From Mycolicibacterium frederiksbergense (GTDB lineage: Bacteria; Actinomycetota; Actinomycetes; Mycobacteriales; Mycobacteriaceae), in NCBI RefSeq assembly GCF_012223425.1, contig NZ_CP038799.1, positions 3,332,249 through 3,396,248 on the forward strand: a DNA stretch of 64,000 nucleotides, read 5' to 3'. Positions 16,448 to 24,650 of this stretch are shown here, one piece after another. The notes beneath the pieces are model-generated. The model ran no database searches, was not told the DNA's origin, and saw only the letters and a program-made list of their open reading frames with translations. The position numbers were made by a program, and so were the translations under genes. The stretch's first letter is position 1, and the number at the start of each line of letters is the position of its first letter.

Positions 16448-17997
16448 CGCCCGGGCAGCTTCTGCACCAGCTGGATCATCGGGTTCAGCGCCTTCTGCCA
16501 CAGCGTCTGCGAGATCCCCAGCGGGGCATCGAGGTTGATCACCCGCGCGGTGGAGACGGTCTGGGATTCGGTGTACTTGAGTATTCCGTCCGCGCCATGC
16601 CTGCGGCCGACGCCGGAGGCCTTCATCCCGCCCATCGGGGCGGCGGTGCTGCCGAACGCCAGGGCGTACCCCTCGTCGACGTTGACGGTGCCGGCCTGCA
16701 GCCGCGCGGCGATCGCCTCGCCCTCGGCCTTGCTGCCCGCCCAGACACTGGCATTCAGCCCGTATTCGGTGTCGTTGGCCCGCTCGATGGCCTCCTCGAC
16801 ATCGGCCACCGGATAGATCGAGACCAGCGGACCGAAGGTCTCGTTGCGCCCGCATTCCATCTCGTCGGTCACCTCGGTCAATACGGTGGGCTCGTAGAAC
16901 AGCGGGCCGAGGTCGGGCCGGGCATTACCGCCAGCAATCACTTTGGCGCCCTTTACCTTTGCGTCATCGACATGGTTCGACATGGTCTTGACCTGGTCCT
17001 CGGACATCAGGCTGCCCATATCGCCGGTGAAGTCGTAGGCCGTGGACAGCCGCATGTTCCGGACCCGGTCACCGAACTTGGCGGTGAATTCGTCGGCGAC
17101 CTCGCGTTCGACGTAGATGCGTTCGATGGAGATGCAGAGCTGTCCGGCGTTGGAGAAACAGGCCCGGGTGGCGGCCTTGGCGGCCACGTCGATGTTCGCG
17201 TCCTTGGTGACGATCATCGGGTTCTTGCCGCCCAGTTCGGCGGAGAAACCGATGAGGCGACGTCCGCACTGTTCGGCCAGGGTGCGGCCGGTGGCCGTGG
17301 AACCGGTGAACATCAGGTAATCACAGTGCTCCACGATGGCGGTGCCCACCACCGAGCCCGGCCCGGGTACCACCGCGAACACCTCGCGGGGAACGCCTGC
17401 CGCATAGAGTAATTCGGCATTGGCCAACGTGCAGTACGGGGTTTGGCTGTCGGGCTTGACCACCACCGCGTTGCCGGCCAGCAGGGCCGGTATGGAGTCC
17501 GAGATCGACAGCGCCATCGGATAGTTCCACGGCGAGATGACACCGATGACACCCTTGGGCCAGTGGTTGACGACGGTCTTGACCAGCCCGGGCAGCAGGC
17601 CCTGAACGCGTTTGGGGGACAGGAGCCTGTTCGCCTCACGCGCGTAGTAGCGCGCGTTGAGCATGATGTCGAGGATCTCCTCCTGGGCGGCTGCCCGCGC
17701 CTTGCCGGTCTCGGCCTGCGCCACGTCCATCAGGAAGTCGCGGTGCTCGATGACCAGGGTGCGGAACCGCTCCATGATGGCGGCGCGCTCGCGGGCCGGG
17801 CGTGCGGCCCAGCCAACCTGTGCCGCCCGGGCCTTCGCGAACGCGGCGGAGACATCCTCGGTGGTGCCGACCGGAATGGTGGTGAGCTCCCTGCCGGTGA
17901 AGACCTCGTAGATATGCCGGGATGGGCGGGCGTCGATGTCCTCGATGGCGCACAACGCCCGGAGGCGGGCGAAGTCGGCGGCGGACGGAGCGGGCAT
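16444..17997 (-). CDS. gabD2: Succinate-semialdehyde dehydrogenase (NADP+) GabD2
   Basis: A 517-residue aldehyde dehydrogenase, very similar throughout to my recollection of M. tuberculosis GabD2 (Rv1731) including the MPAPSA start. Catalytic residues are Glu254 in FSAELGGKNP and Cys288 in NAGQLCIS; the cofactor loop is SPWNYPMALS. It oxidises succinate semialdehyde to succinate and probably other aldehydes. Divergent from a TetR gene, with a 12-bp palindrome 13 bp from its start. Confidence 0.92.
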   Translation of the reverse strand: MPAPSAADFARLRALCAIEDIDARPSRHIYEVFTGRELTTIPVGTTEDVSAAFAKARAAQVGWAARPARERAAIMERFRTLVIEHRDFLMDVAQAETGKARAAAQEEILDIMLNARYYAREANRLLSPKRVQGLLPGLVKTVVNHWPKGVIGVISPWNYPMALSISDSIPALLAGNAVVVKPDSQTPYCTLANAELLYAAGVPREVFAVVPGPGSVVGTAIVEHCDYLMFTGSTATGRTLAEQCGRRLIGFSAELGGKNPMIVTKDANIDVAAKAATRACFSNAGQLCISIERIYVEREVADEFTAKFGDRVRNMRLSTAYDFTGDMGSLMSEDQVKTMSNHVDDAKVKGAKVIAGGNARPDLGPLFYEPTVLTEVTDEMECGRNETFGPLVSIYPVADVEEAIERANDTEYGLNASVWAGSKAEGEAIAARLQAGTVNVDEGYALAFGSTAAPMGGMKASGVGRRHGADGILKYTESQTVSTARVINLDAPLGISQTLWQKALNPMIQLVQKLPGR

Positions 17998-18010
17998 GGC
18001 AAACTCTCCC

Positions 18011-18022
18011 TACTGGTGAGTA
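18011..18022. promoter_or_regulatory. Palindrome TACT-GGTG-AGTA (putative TetR operator)
   Basis: A perfect 4-bp inverted repeat with a GGTG spacer, 13 bp before the gabD2 start and facing the divergent tetR gene. The arms are short, so this could be chance, but location and TetR-like spacing are suggestive. Confidence 0.35.
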
Positions 18023-18093
18023 ACTTGCTGGTGGCGCCCAACATACCTGGTACCGGCGGTTCCGGCCAAGGCCGATGCGGTTGAATCTGTGGC

Positions 18094-18648
18094 ATGACGG
18101 GACGGCCACGGGACGCCTCCATCGACGAGCGCGTGCTGGCCGTGACGCGGGAACTGCTGGTCGAGGTCGGTTGGGACGATCTGAGCGTGCGGTTAGTGGC
18201 CGCCCGCGCCGGGGTCGGGCGGGCCAGCCTGAATCGGCGCTGGTCCTCCAAGGCCGAACTGGTGTTGCACGCGATTCTCGGCGAGACCCCCGACATGTCG
18301 CCGTTCTCGGGTACCGACCTGGCGGGGTGGATCGAATGGGTGGTGCGCGGCAGCCACCTGTTGTTCGGTCGCCCCGATGTCAGGGAGGCCGTGCCCGGTC
18401 TGTTGCTGGCGCTGCGCGAGGACGATGAGATGCGCAGCGCGCTCTGGGACGGGTTCAGCGGGCCGGCGATCGAGCTCTTCGCCGCGCAGGGCTACGGCGC
18501 CGAGGTGGATGCGCGCGCGGCGCTGGCGATGGCCGCGGGGGCGGCGTTGTTCGTCACCACCGTCGCCGTCGACGATGACGCGCCGGTGCTACAGGACCGG
18601 CTGGTGCAGATGCTGTGCACCGCCCTGGGCGCCCTACCGCCGGAATGA
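18094..18648 (+). CDS. TetR-family transcriptional regulator
   Basis: A 184-residue regulator. The HTH is LSVRLVAARAGVGRASLNRRWSSKAELVLHAIL (about residues 30-62), followed by an all-helical ligand domain with EAVPGLLLALREDDEMRSAL. Divergent from gabD2 by 96 bp. Candidate targets are gabD2 and, a little further away, the epimerase/OYE pair whose shared promoter carries a longer palindrome. Its 3' end overlaps the epimerase stop by 15 bp. Confidence 0.88.
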   Translation: MTGRPRDASIDERVLAVTRELLVEVGWDDLSVRLVAARAGVGRASLNRRWSSKAELVLHAILGETPDMSPFSGTDLAGWIEWVVRGSHLLFGRPDVREAVPGLLLALREDDEMRSALWDGFSGPAIELFAAQGYGAEVDARAALAMAAGAALFVTTVAVDDDAPVLQDRLVQMLCTALGALPPE

Positions 18649-19608
18649 GTCGATGATCGCGCGCTGTGGTGAACGCCAGCCCGCCAGGCCGAGATCGGTG
18701 AGCGTGCGCTCATCGTCGGTCGGGGTCGCCGCGGTCAGCAGCGTCGCCGCCTCGTGGCTGAGGCCGTCACCGAGCGGCACGACCCGGCTGCATTGATCGG
18801 CGATCCAGCCGATGCCTCGAAAAAGTCTGGGGGAAAGCGGTATTCGCCGAATACGGTGGCCCGATCCCCGCTCGAGCGCGTCGACCATCGTGTCGAACGT
18901 CAGCATGACCCCACCGCACACATAGCGCCGGGGTCCGCGCCCGGGGAGCATCAGCGCGGCGTGCACGTCGGCGACATCGCGCACGTCGATCATCTGCATC
19001 CCCCCGGGCATGCGTGGTGCGGCGCCGGCGCGCACCATCGGGCCCCAGCCGCGTTCGGTCACCCCGGCAGCGGTCCAGAAGGCGGGGCCGACGACGCTGG
19101 ACGGGTAGGTGACGACCACCGGTGCGCCGCGCTCCTGCAGGCGTCGCGCGATCCGGTCGGCATACGCCTTGGTCTGTGCGTACGGGCTGCGCCCCGCAGC
19201 GGTGGGCGTGTCGGCGGTGATCACGCCATCCGGTGGTGGGAAGAGTGCGCTGTAGCTGCTCACCGAGACAACCGGATCCAGCCCGGCCTCCACGGCACGG
19301 GTCAGCAGCGCCTCGGTGGCGTGGGCGTTGATGTCCCACATCAGGGCTTCGCGCCGGCGGTCGGTGCCGACCACCCCGGCGGCGTGGATGACGGCGTCGC
19401 ACCTCTCCAACAGGGCTGCGACGGTGCCGGCCGCCCGGATGTCGCCGTCCAGGACGTGCACGTCGCCGAGCGCGGCGAGGCGTGGGATCACCGGGTCTCC
19501 GCCGCAACCCGGGGCGACGAGCAGCCGGATCTGATGCCCGGCCTCGAGCAGACGGCGGACGGTGTGGGCGCCCAGATAGCCGGTGCCCCCGGTGATCGCG
19601 ATGCGCAA
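18634..19608 (-). CDS. NAD(P)-dependent epimerase/dehydratase (extended SDR)
   Basis: A 324-residue extended SDR. The nucleotide motif is ITGGTGYLGAHTV and the active-site motif YAQTKAYADRI (YxxxK). VSVSSYSALFPP and the DVRDVADVHAALML segment fit NAD-dependent epimerases and ketoreductases. The start is TTG 19608: AGGAGGA sits 5 nt upstream and there is no in-frame ATG or GTG at the right place. Divergent from the OYE gene through a palindromic promoter. Substrate unknown. Confidence 0.85.
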   Translation of the reverse strand: MRIAITGGTGYLGAHTVRRLLEAGHQIRLLVAPGCGGDPVIPRLAALGDVHVLDGDIRAAGTVAALLERCDAVIHAAGVVGTDRRREALMWDINAHATEALLTRAVEAGLDPVVSVSSYSALFPPPDGVITADTPTAAGRSPYAQTKAYADRIARRLQERGAPVVVTYPSSVVGPAFWTAAGVTERGWGPMVRAGAAPRMPGGMQMIDVRDVADVHAALMLPGRGPRRYVCGGVMLTFDTMVDALERGSGHRIRRIPLSPRLFRGIGWIADQCSRVVPLGDGLSHEAATLLTAATPTDDERTLTDLGLAGWRSPQRAIIDSFRR

Positions 19609-19626
19609 TGTGATCCTCCTGCTATA

Positions 19627-19649
19627 TTTCGATGCCAATGGTATCGAAA
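19627..19649. promoter_or_regulatory. Operator-like palindrome TTTCGATGCC-aat-GGTATCGAAA
   Basis: The arms 19627-19636 and 19640-19649 match at 9 of 10 positions. The repeat spans the OYE start codon region. A forward -10 (TATATT, 19623-19628) sits at its left edge, and the reverse-strand copy reads TACCAT in its centre. A bound dimer would block both divergent promoters. The size is typical of TetR-family sites. Confidence 0.6.
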
Positions 19650-20798
19650 ACATTCGCGCCGGGCGCCCTGGGTCCGCTGTCGCTGAAGAACAGGTTCATC
19701 AAAGCCGCGACCTTCGAGGGTGTGATGGCCCGTGGCCAGGTCAGCGACGCACTGATCGAGTTCCACGCCGATGTGGCGCGCGGAGGTGCGGCGATGACCA
19801 CCGTTGCCTATCTGGCGATCTCACCGGGAGGCCGGGTGCACCGCGACACCATCGTGCTGGATGCCGCCCAGGTGCCGGCGCTGCGTCGACTGACCGACGT
19901 GGTGCACGCCGAAGGTGCTTTGGCATGTGCTCAGATCGGGCACGCCGGGCTGGTCGCCAATACGCTGTCCAACCGCACCCCGTCGCTGGCGCCGAGCGCC
20001 CGCTTCAGCGCTCCCGCGATGGGCCGGGTCAAGGCCGCCACCGCCGCCCAGCTCGACGCCGTGGTCGAGGAGTTCGGTGCCGCGGCCCGCCATGCGGTCG
20101 AGGCCGGGTTCGATGCCGTCGAGATCCACATGGGTCACGGCTATCTCCTCAGTTCGTTCTTGAGCCCGAACCTCAATCGCCGCACCGACGAATTCGGCGG
20201 GGACACTTCCCGGCGCGCCGAACTGGCCCGTCGGGTGGCCGAGCGGGTCCGCGCCTGTGCGGGCGAATCCGTGGCCGTGACAGCCAAATTCAACATGGAC
20301 GACGGTGTGCGCGGGGGCCTCTGGCTCGGCGACAGCGTGCCGACCGCCCGGCTTCTGCAGTCCGACGGACACCTCGACGCGCTGCAACTCACCGGGGGCA
20401 GTTCGCTGCTCAACCCGATGTACTACTTCCGCGGACCGGTACCCATGGCCGAGTTCATCGCCTCCCAACCGGCGCCGGTCGGGCTCGGGCTACGGGTCAT
20501 CGGCAGGCGACTGTTCCGCGAGTACCCGTTCGAGGAGGCCTTCTTCCTGCCGCTGGCCCGCCAGTTCCGCGAGGCACTCGACATGCCGCTGATCCTGTTG
20601 GGCGGTATCAACGAGCTGGACACCGTGCACGGTGCCCTGGCGGAGGGCTTCGGCTTCGTGGCGATGGCCCGTGCGCTGCTGCGGGATCCCGGACTGGTCA
20701 ACCGGTTCCGGGACGAGACCGCGACCGCCGGCCTGTGCGTGCACTGCATGAAATGCATGCCGACGGTCTATAGCGGAACCCGCTGCGTCATCCGATAA
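19632..20798 (+). CDS. Old-yellow-enzyme family NADH:flavin oxidoreductase
   Basis: A 388-residue FMN-binding TIM barrel of the OYE/2,4-dienoyl-CoA reductase N-terminal family. Motifs are LKNRFIKAATFEG, EIHMGHGYLLSSFLSPNLNRRTDEFGG and GFVAMARALLRDPGLVNR. The C-terminus carries CVHCMKCMPTVYSGTRC, reminiscent of the Fe-S ligands of dienoyl-CoA reductases, but the chain stops there without the second flavin domain. A downstream ATG at 19638 fits the -10 box (TATATT) better as a leaderless start. Probably reduces activated C=C bonds. Confidence 0.87.
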   Translation: MPMVSKTFAPGALGPLSLKNRFIKAATFEGVMARGQVSDALIEFHADVARGGAAMTTVAYLAISPGGRVHRDTIVLDAAQVPALRRLTDVVHAEGALACAQIGHAGLVANTLSNRTPSLAPSARFSAPAMGRVKAATAAQLDAVVEEFGAAARHAVEAGFDAVEIHMGHGYLLSSFLSPNLNRRTDEFGGDTSRRAELARRVAERVRACAGESVAVTAKFNMDDGVRGGLWLGDSVPTARLLQSDGHLDALQLTGGSSLLNPMYYFRGPVPMAEFIASQPAPVGLGLRVIGRRLFREYPFEEAFFLPLARQFREALDMPLILLGGINELDTVHGALAEGFGFVAMARALLRDPGLVNRFRDETATAGLCVHCMKCMPTVYSGTRCVIR

Positions 20799-20805
20799 TC
20801 ACCGG

Positions 20806-21375
20806 ATGGCCGAACGGATCGTTGTGGTGCGGTGGACCCCCGCGCTGGCCGCGGGCATCCTGGCGGTGACCGCCACGTTGTGGATGGTCCCGCTGGCCTA
20901 TCTGCTCGGCGGGTCCTATCGGGGGACGGACCTCGCGCTGCGCTGGGCAGGGGTGGCGGTACTGGCCGTGCCGTTCCTCTGGGTGGCCTGGCGGGTCCCG
21001 AAGACGGTGCGCGGCATGGGCCTGACGGTGGATGCCGCCGGTATCCACCCCTTCGACGGCGGCACGACGGACACCATCGGATGGCATGAGATCGCCGCTG
21101 TCGGATTCGGATCGTACGCGGGAACCTACCGTGGTCTGCAGACCACAACGATTGCGGGACTGGAGATCTACCTGACCGATGCGACCGACGCCGCACGGCA
21201 TCCGCGGCTACGCGGTGACTGGCAGGAGATCCCCGCCCCCGCACCCGGTCTGTCGGCGGGCTGCTTCCGCTACACGGTGTCCCCGTACAGCGATGCCGGC
21301 GCCCGCGTGGAAGCTGCGGTGCGCCGGCATCGTCCACAGTTGTGGCTCGGGCCGTTCCTGCATGGGCCGGACTAG
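20806..21375 (+). CDS. Membrane protein with two N-terminal TM helices and a PH-like domain
   Basis: 189 residues. Two hydrophobic helices (about 11-35 and 44-63) are followed by a soluble part beginning VRGMGLTVDAAGIHPFDGGTTDTIGWHEIAAVGF, the pattern of bacterial PH-domain (bPH-like) membrane proteins. No named family is recognised. It starts 7 nt after the OYE stop and so probably shares its transcript; its stop overlaps the convergent lipoprotein stop by 4 bp. Confidence 0.7.
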   Translation: MAERIVVVRWTPALAAGILAVTATLWMVPLAYLLGGSYRGTDLALRWAGVAVLAVPFLWVAWRVPKTVRGMGLTVDAAGIHPFDGGTTDTIGWHEIAAVGFGSYAGTYRGLQTTTIAGLEIYLTDATDAARHPRLRGDWQEIPAPAPGLSAGCFRYTVSPYSDAGARVEAAVRRHRPQLWLGPFLHGPD

Positions 21376-22103
21376 GGCGTGATGACGGTCTCGGAGTCGA
21401 TGATATCGGTTGCCGTGCCCACGATATCGGCCTGATCCTCGGTGCCGTCTGCGTTGAGTTGCAGGACGTAGAGCCCGTCGGCGCCCGGGATCACGACCGT
21501 CTTCTGCGCCACGATCTTGGTCAGACCGTCCTGGATCCAGGTGCCACCGAGCTGGTAGGCCGGATACTCACCGAGGGTGCTGACCGCACCCTCGTTCCAG
21601 CCCTCGTAGTCCGGCAGGTTCTGCAACTCGCCACCGGCAAGATCGATGATCCGCTGCGGATCGACATTTCCGGTCAGCTTGGAGACGATCGCGACGATGC
21701 TCGGCGTGTACTCGGCGGCCTCGGGTCCGGTGTAGACGATTGCGCCATAGGCCCATTCGGGCGTATCGGAACCGGCATCCTCCCACCCGTCGGGGAAGGG
21801 CAGGTCGATGGTCGGCGACCCCGGATCGCCACGCTGGACCGGGGTCTCCTGGATGCCGTTCTCCTGGATGTAGCTGGCGATCGTTTCGTTCGGCCCGGAT
21901 CCCTCGGTGACCTCGTCGCGCGGGGCGACCTTGGGCTTCGTTGTCTCCGGTGCGGATTCGCTCGTCGATTCCTCCGAGGATTCCGCGGCGCTGGCCTTGG
22001 CGGACCCCTCGGTGGTCTTGGTGTCCGATCCGCAACCGGACAGGATCAAGCCCAATGTGGTGGCTATTGCGGCAACACCGGCAACTGCAGATGTCTTCAT
22101 CAT
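21372..22103 (-). CDS. LpqN/LpqT-family lipoprotein
   Basis: A 243-residue lipoprotein with lipobox L-S-G-C (Cys24), a Ser/Glu/Thr-rich linker to about residue 70, then a globular domain with TIDLPFPDGWEDAG, IVAIVSKLTGNVDPQRI, LGEYPAYQLGGTWIQDGLTKIVAQKTVVIP and a C-terminal LQLNADGTEDQADIV. These match the Lpp-LpqN family, cell-envelope lipoproteins in mycobacteria, some of which interact with MmpL-linked lipid transport. The second Met (22100) is an alternative start. A 22-bp palindrome lies 26 bp upstream. Confidence 0.85.
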   Translation of the reverse strand: MMKTSAVAGVAAIATTLGLILSGCGSDTKTTEGSAKASAAESSEESTSESAPETTKPKVAPRDEVTEGSGPNETIASYIQENGIQETPVQRGDPGSPTIDLPFPDGWEDAGSDTPEWAYGAIVYTGPEAAEYTPSIVAIVSKLTGNVDPQRIIDLAGGELQNLPDYEGWNEGAVSTLGEYPAYQLGGTWIQDGLTKIVAQKTVVIPGADGLYVLQLNADGTEDQADIVGTATDIIDSETVITP

Positions 22104-22128
22104 GAACCCCTCGTCGTGAAAGTCTTAT

Positions 22129-22150
22129 TCATGGCAAACACTTGCCATGA
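22129..22150. promoter_or_regulatory. Perfect palindrome TCATGGCAA-ACAC-TTGCCATGA
   Basis: Nine-base arms at 22129-22137 and 22142-22150 are exact reverse complements around ACAC. It lies in the 158-bp gap between the LpqN-like gene (start 22103) and the end of the SDR gene (22262). It could be an operator or a 5' UTR hairpin for the lipoprotein. The rest of the gap holds nothing else I can support. Confidence 0.55.
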
Positions 22151-22261
22151 TCATTCGTCCGGAAGCGTAGCCCAGAAATTGCCTCTACATGGTAGGTAGA
22201 AGTACTCAAAAATGCGCCCGGACAGGTATCGGCGGCGACAGCAAATTCGGCCGGGATGTTC

Positions 22262-23068
22262 TTACCCGGGCCCGAGCACGTACTGGCCGGACTCCGGGTG
22301 CCGGTACCAGCCACCGGCGGCGTGCGTCCCGCCGTCGACATGAATCGTCTGGCCGGTCACGTAACCGGACAGATCCGAGGCCAGGAACACCGCGGCACCG
22401 GCCATCTCATCGACGTGACCGCCACGCCCCATCGGGACCATCCGCTCCGCATCCCGCAGACGTTGCGGCCCGGTCATCGCGGCGAGCCCCTCGGTCACGG
22501 TGAAATCCGGGGCCAGACCGTTGACCCGGATGCCGTGTTCGGCCAGTTCGAGCGCGGCGGTCCTGGTGTAGTTGATGACACCGGCCTTCGCCGCGGCATA
22601 CGCCGCGTAACCGGGTGCGGCGCGGACCCCTTCGATCGAGGTGATGTTGATGATGCTGCCGCCGTCGGCCGCCTCGACCATGACCCGGGCGACCCGCTGG
22701 GTGCACAGGAGAACACTCCCGAGATTGGCCCGGTACAACGCATCCCAACCGTTCTCGGACGTCTCCAGCAGCGGTGAGCTGAAGGTGCCGCCCGCGTTGT
22801 TGACCAGGATCTGCGGCGGCCCGAGTTGCTCGACGGTGCGAGCCAGCGCCGCATCCACCTGTGCGGAATCCCGGACATCGGTCACCAGGGCCAGCCCGCC
22901 GGTCTCGGTCGCCACCGCGGCGGCGCTGGTCGCGTCGCGTTCCCAGATCGCCACCGTGGCGCCGAAGGCGGCCAGGCCGGCGGCGATGCCCCGGCCGATG
23001 CCGGCGCCGCCACCGGTGACGATCGCGACCCGTCCTTGAAGTGATACTGCGGATGGGGTGATCGGCAT
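22262..23068 (-). CDS. Short-chain dehydrogenase/reductase
   Basis: A 268-residue classical SDR with TGGGAGIGRG (cofactor loop), NNAGG, INITSIEG (catalytic Ser) and YAAYAAAKAG (Tyr/Lys). It is 61 bp downstream of fadD17 on the same strand, so it may be the last gene of the fadE26-fadE27-fadD17 operon and act as a hydroxyacyl-CoA or hydroxysteroid dehydrogenase. That role is inferred from context only. Confidence 0.85.
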   Translation of the reverse strand: MPITPSAVSLQGRVAIVTGGGAGIGRGIAAGLAAFGATVAIWERDATSAAAVATETGGLALVTDVRDSAQVDAALARTVEQLGPPQILVNNAGGTFSSPLLETSENGWDALYRANLGSVLLCTQRVARVMVEAADGGSIINITSIEGVRAAPGYAAYAAAKAGVINYTRTAALELAEHGIRVNGLAPDFTVTEGLAAMTGPQRLRDAERMVPMGRGGHVDEMAGAAVFLASDLSGYVTGQTIHVDGGTHAAGGWYRHPESGQYVLGPG

Positions 23069-23129
23069 GCCCGGACCATATCCCGCTCAGTGTGAAGACG
23101 ATGGCGGGTGAACGCCAAATTGTCGCGAT

Positions 23130-24647
23130 CTAGTTCACGTTCGCTCCGATCGGATACACCGGATCGGCGCAGTCGGTTGCCTGCGCGGACAGTTCGCGTT
23201 TGAGCACCTTGAAGGTCTCGGTGCGGGGCAATTCGGTGGCCACCCGGACGAACGACGGCCACTGCTTCGGACCGAGATCGGGCTGCTCGTCCAGGAAGCC
23301 GCGGAACGCCTCGGCGTCGAAGGTCGCTCCGCGCGCGAGCACCACCGCGGCCATCACCCGGTCACCGACCGCCGGGTCCGGGATCGGGTACACGGCGACC
23401 TCGACGATGTCGATATGGCGCAACAGGATCCGCTCGATGGGGGCGGTGCCCAGGTTCTCGCCGTCCACCCGCATCCAATCGCCGAGCCGTCCGGCGAAGT
23501 AGATGTAGCCGGCTTCGTCGCGGTAGGCCAGGTCCCCGGTGTGATAGATACCGTCGGCCATCCGGTCGGCCTCGGCGTCGGGGGAGTTGTAGTAGCCACG
23601 AAACCAGCCGGCACCGGTCGGGTTCACCAACTCGCCGACCACGCCGGGAGCGCACGGCTGCCCGGTCTCGACGTCGAGGATCGCCACCTCGTCGGTCAGC
23701 GGTCCCAGCGAACCGTCCGGGGTGTCGGGGGTGCGCGCGATCGCCACCCCGCCCTCGGTGGAACCGAATCCGTCGATCACCCGGACGCCGAAACGGGCGG
23801 CGAAACGGGGCAGATCGCGGGGTGCCCCCTCGTTGCCGTACAGGAACTTCAGCGGATTGTCGGCATCGTCGGGATGTTCGGGGGTGGCCAGGATGTAGGA
23901 CAGCGGCTTGCCGACATAGTTGGCGTAGGTGGCGCCGTAACGGCGTACGTCCGGAATGAACTGTGATGCGGAGAATTTACGGCGCAGCGCAATCGAGGCC
24001 CCGGCGGCCACCGCCACCGACCAGCCGGCCATGATCGCGTTGGAGTGGAACAGCGGCATGGACAGATAGCAGGTGTCCTCAGGCCCCAGCCCGAACCGTT
24101 CGGCCAGCATCCGTCCGGGGAAGGCGACCTTGTCATGGGTCACCCGCACCGCCTTGGGCTCACCGCTGGTCCCGGAGGTGAAGATCAGCATGAACAGGTC
24201 ATCACCGGCAAGGTCGGCGAAAGCCACCGGTTCGCCGGCGTACCCGGCGAGCTCGGCTGCCCACGAGGGAGATTCGACGTCGATGAAGTCGACCCCGGCC
24301 GGCACCACGCTCGGATCGTCGGTGAGGACCAGCTGGCAGTCGGCCCGGGCGATATCGGAGGCCAGCGCCGCGCCGCGACGGGTCGGATTCAGCCCCACCG
24401 GGACCAGGCCCCGCAGGCCGGCCGCCACCAACAGTGTCGAGAAGAACGAGGTGTTGCCGAGCAGTGCGCCGATATGCGGGGGCCGGGAAGGGTCCAGCCG
24501 GGCGCCCAGCGCCGCCGCCAGCTGGGCGCCGGAGGCGATGTGATCTCGCCAGCTGCTGAACGAATCACCTTCGTAGACACCACGATCAGTGACGTCGATC
24601 AGTGGCGCCAGCAGTTCGGTGACGGTGGGACCGAGGGTTCCGGTCAC
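23130..24647 (-). CDS. fadD17: Acyl/steroid-CoA ligase FadD17
   Basis: A 505-residue ANL-superfamily ligase with the ATP loop LIFTSGTSGEPKAVRVTH, a GFGSTEGG motif, YHTGDLAYRDEAGYIYFAGRLGD and a C-terminal PRTETFKVLKREL with the catalytic Lys. Context matches Rv3506. FadD17 ligates CoA to C24 or C26 steroid acids. It begins 3 nt after the fadE27 stop. Confidence 0.9.
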   Translation of the reverse strand: MTGTLGPTVTELLAPLIDVTDRGVYEGDSFSSWRDHIASGAQLAAALGARLDPSRPPHIGALLGNTSFFSTLLVAAGLRGLVPVGLNPTRRGAALASDIARADCQLVLTDDPSVVPAGVDFIDVESPSWAAELAGYAGEPVAFADLAGDDLFMLIFTSGTSGEPKAVRVTHDKVAFPGRMLAERFGLGPEDTCYLSMPLFHSNAIMAGWSVAVAAGASIALRRKFSASQFIPDVRRYGATYANYVGKPLSYILATPEHPDDADNPLKFLYGNEGAPRDLPRFAARFGVRVIDGFGSTEGGVAIARTPDTPDGSLGPLTDEVAILDVETGQPCAPGVVGELVNPTGAGWFRGYYNSPDAEADRMADGIYHTGDLAYRDEAGYIYFAGRLGDWMRVDGENLGTAPIERILLRHIDIVEVAVYPIPDPAVGDRVMAAVVLARGATFDAEAFRGFLDEQPDLGPKQWPSFVRVATELPRTETFKVLKRELSAQATDCADPVYPIGANVN

Positions 24648-24650
24648 CGG

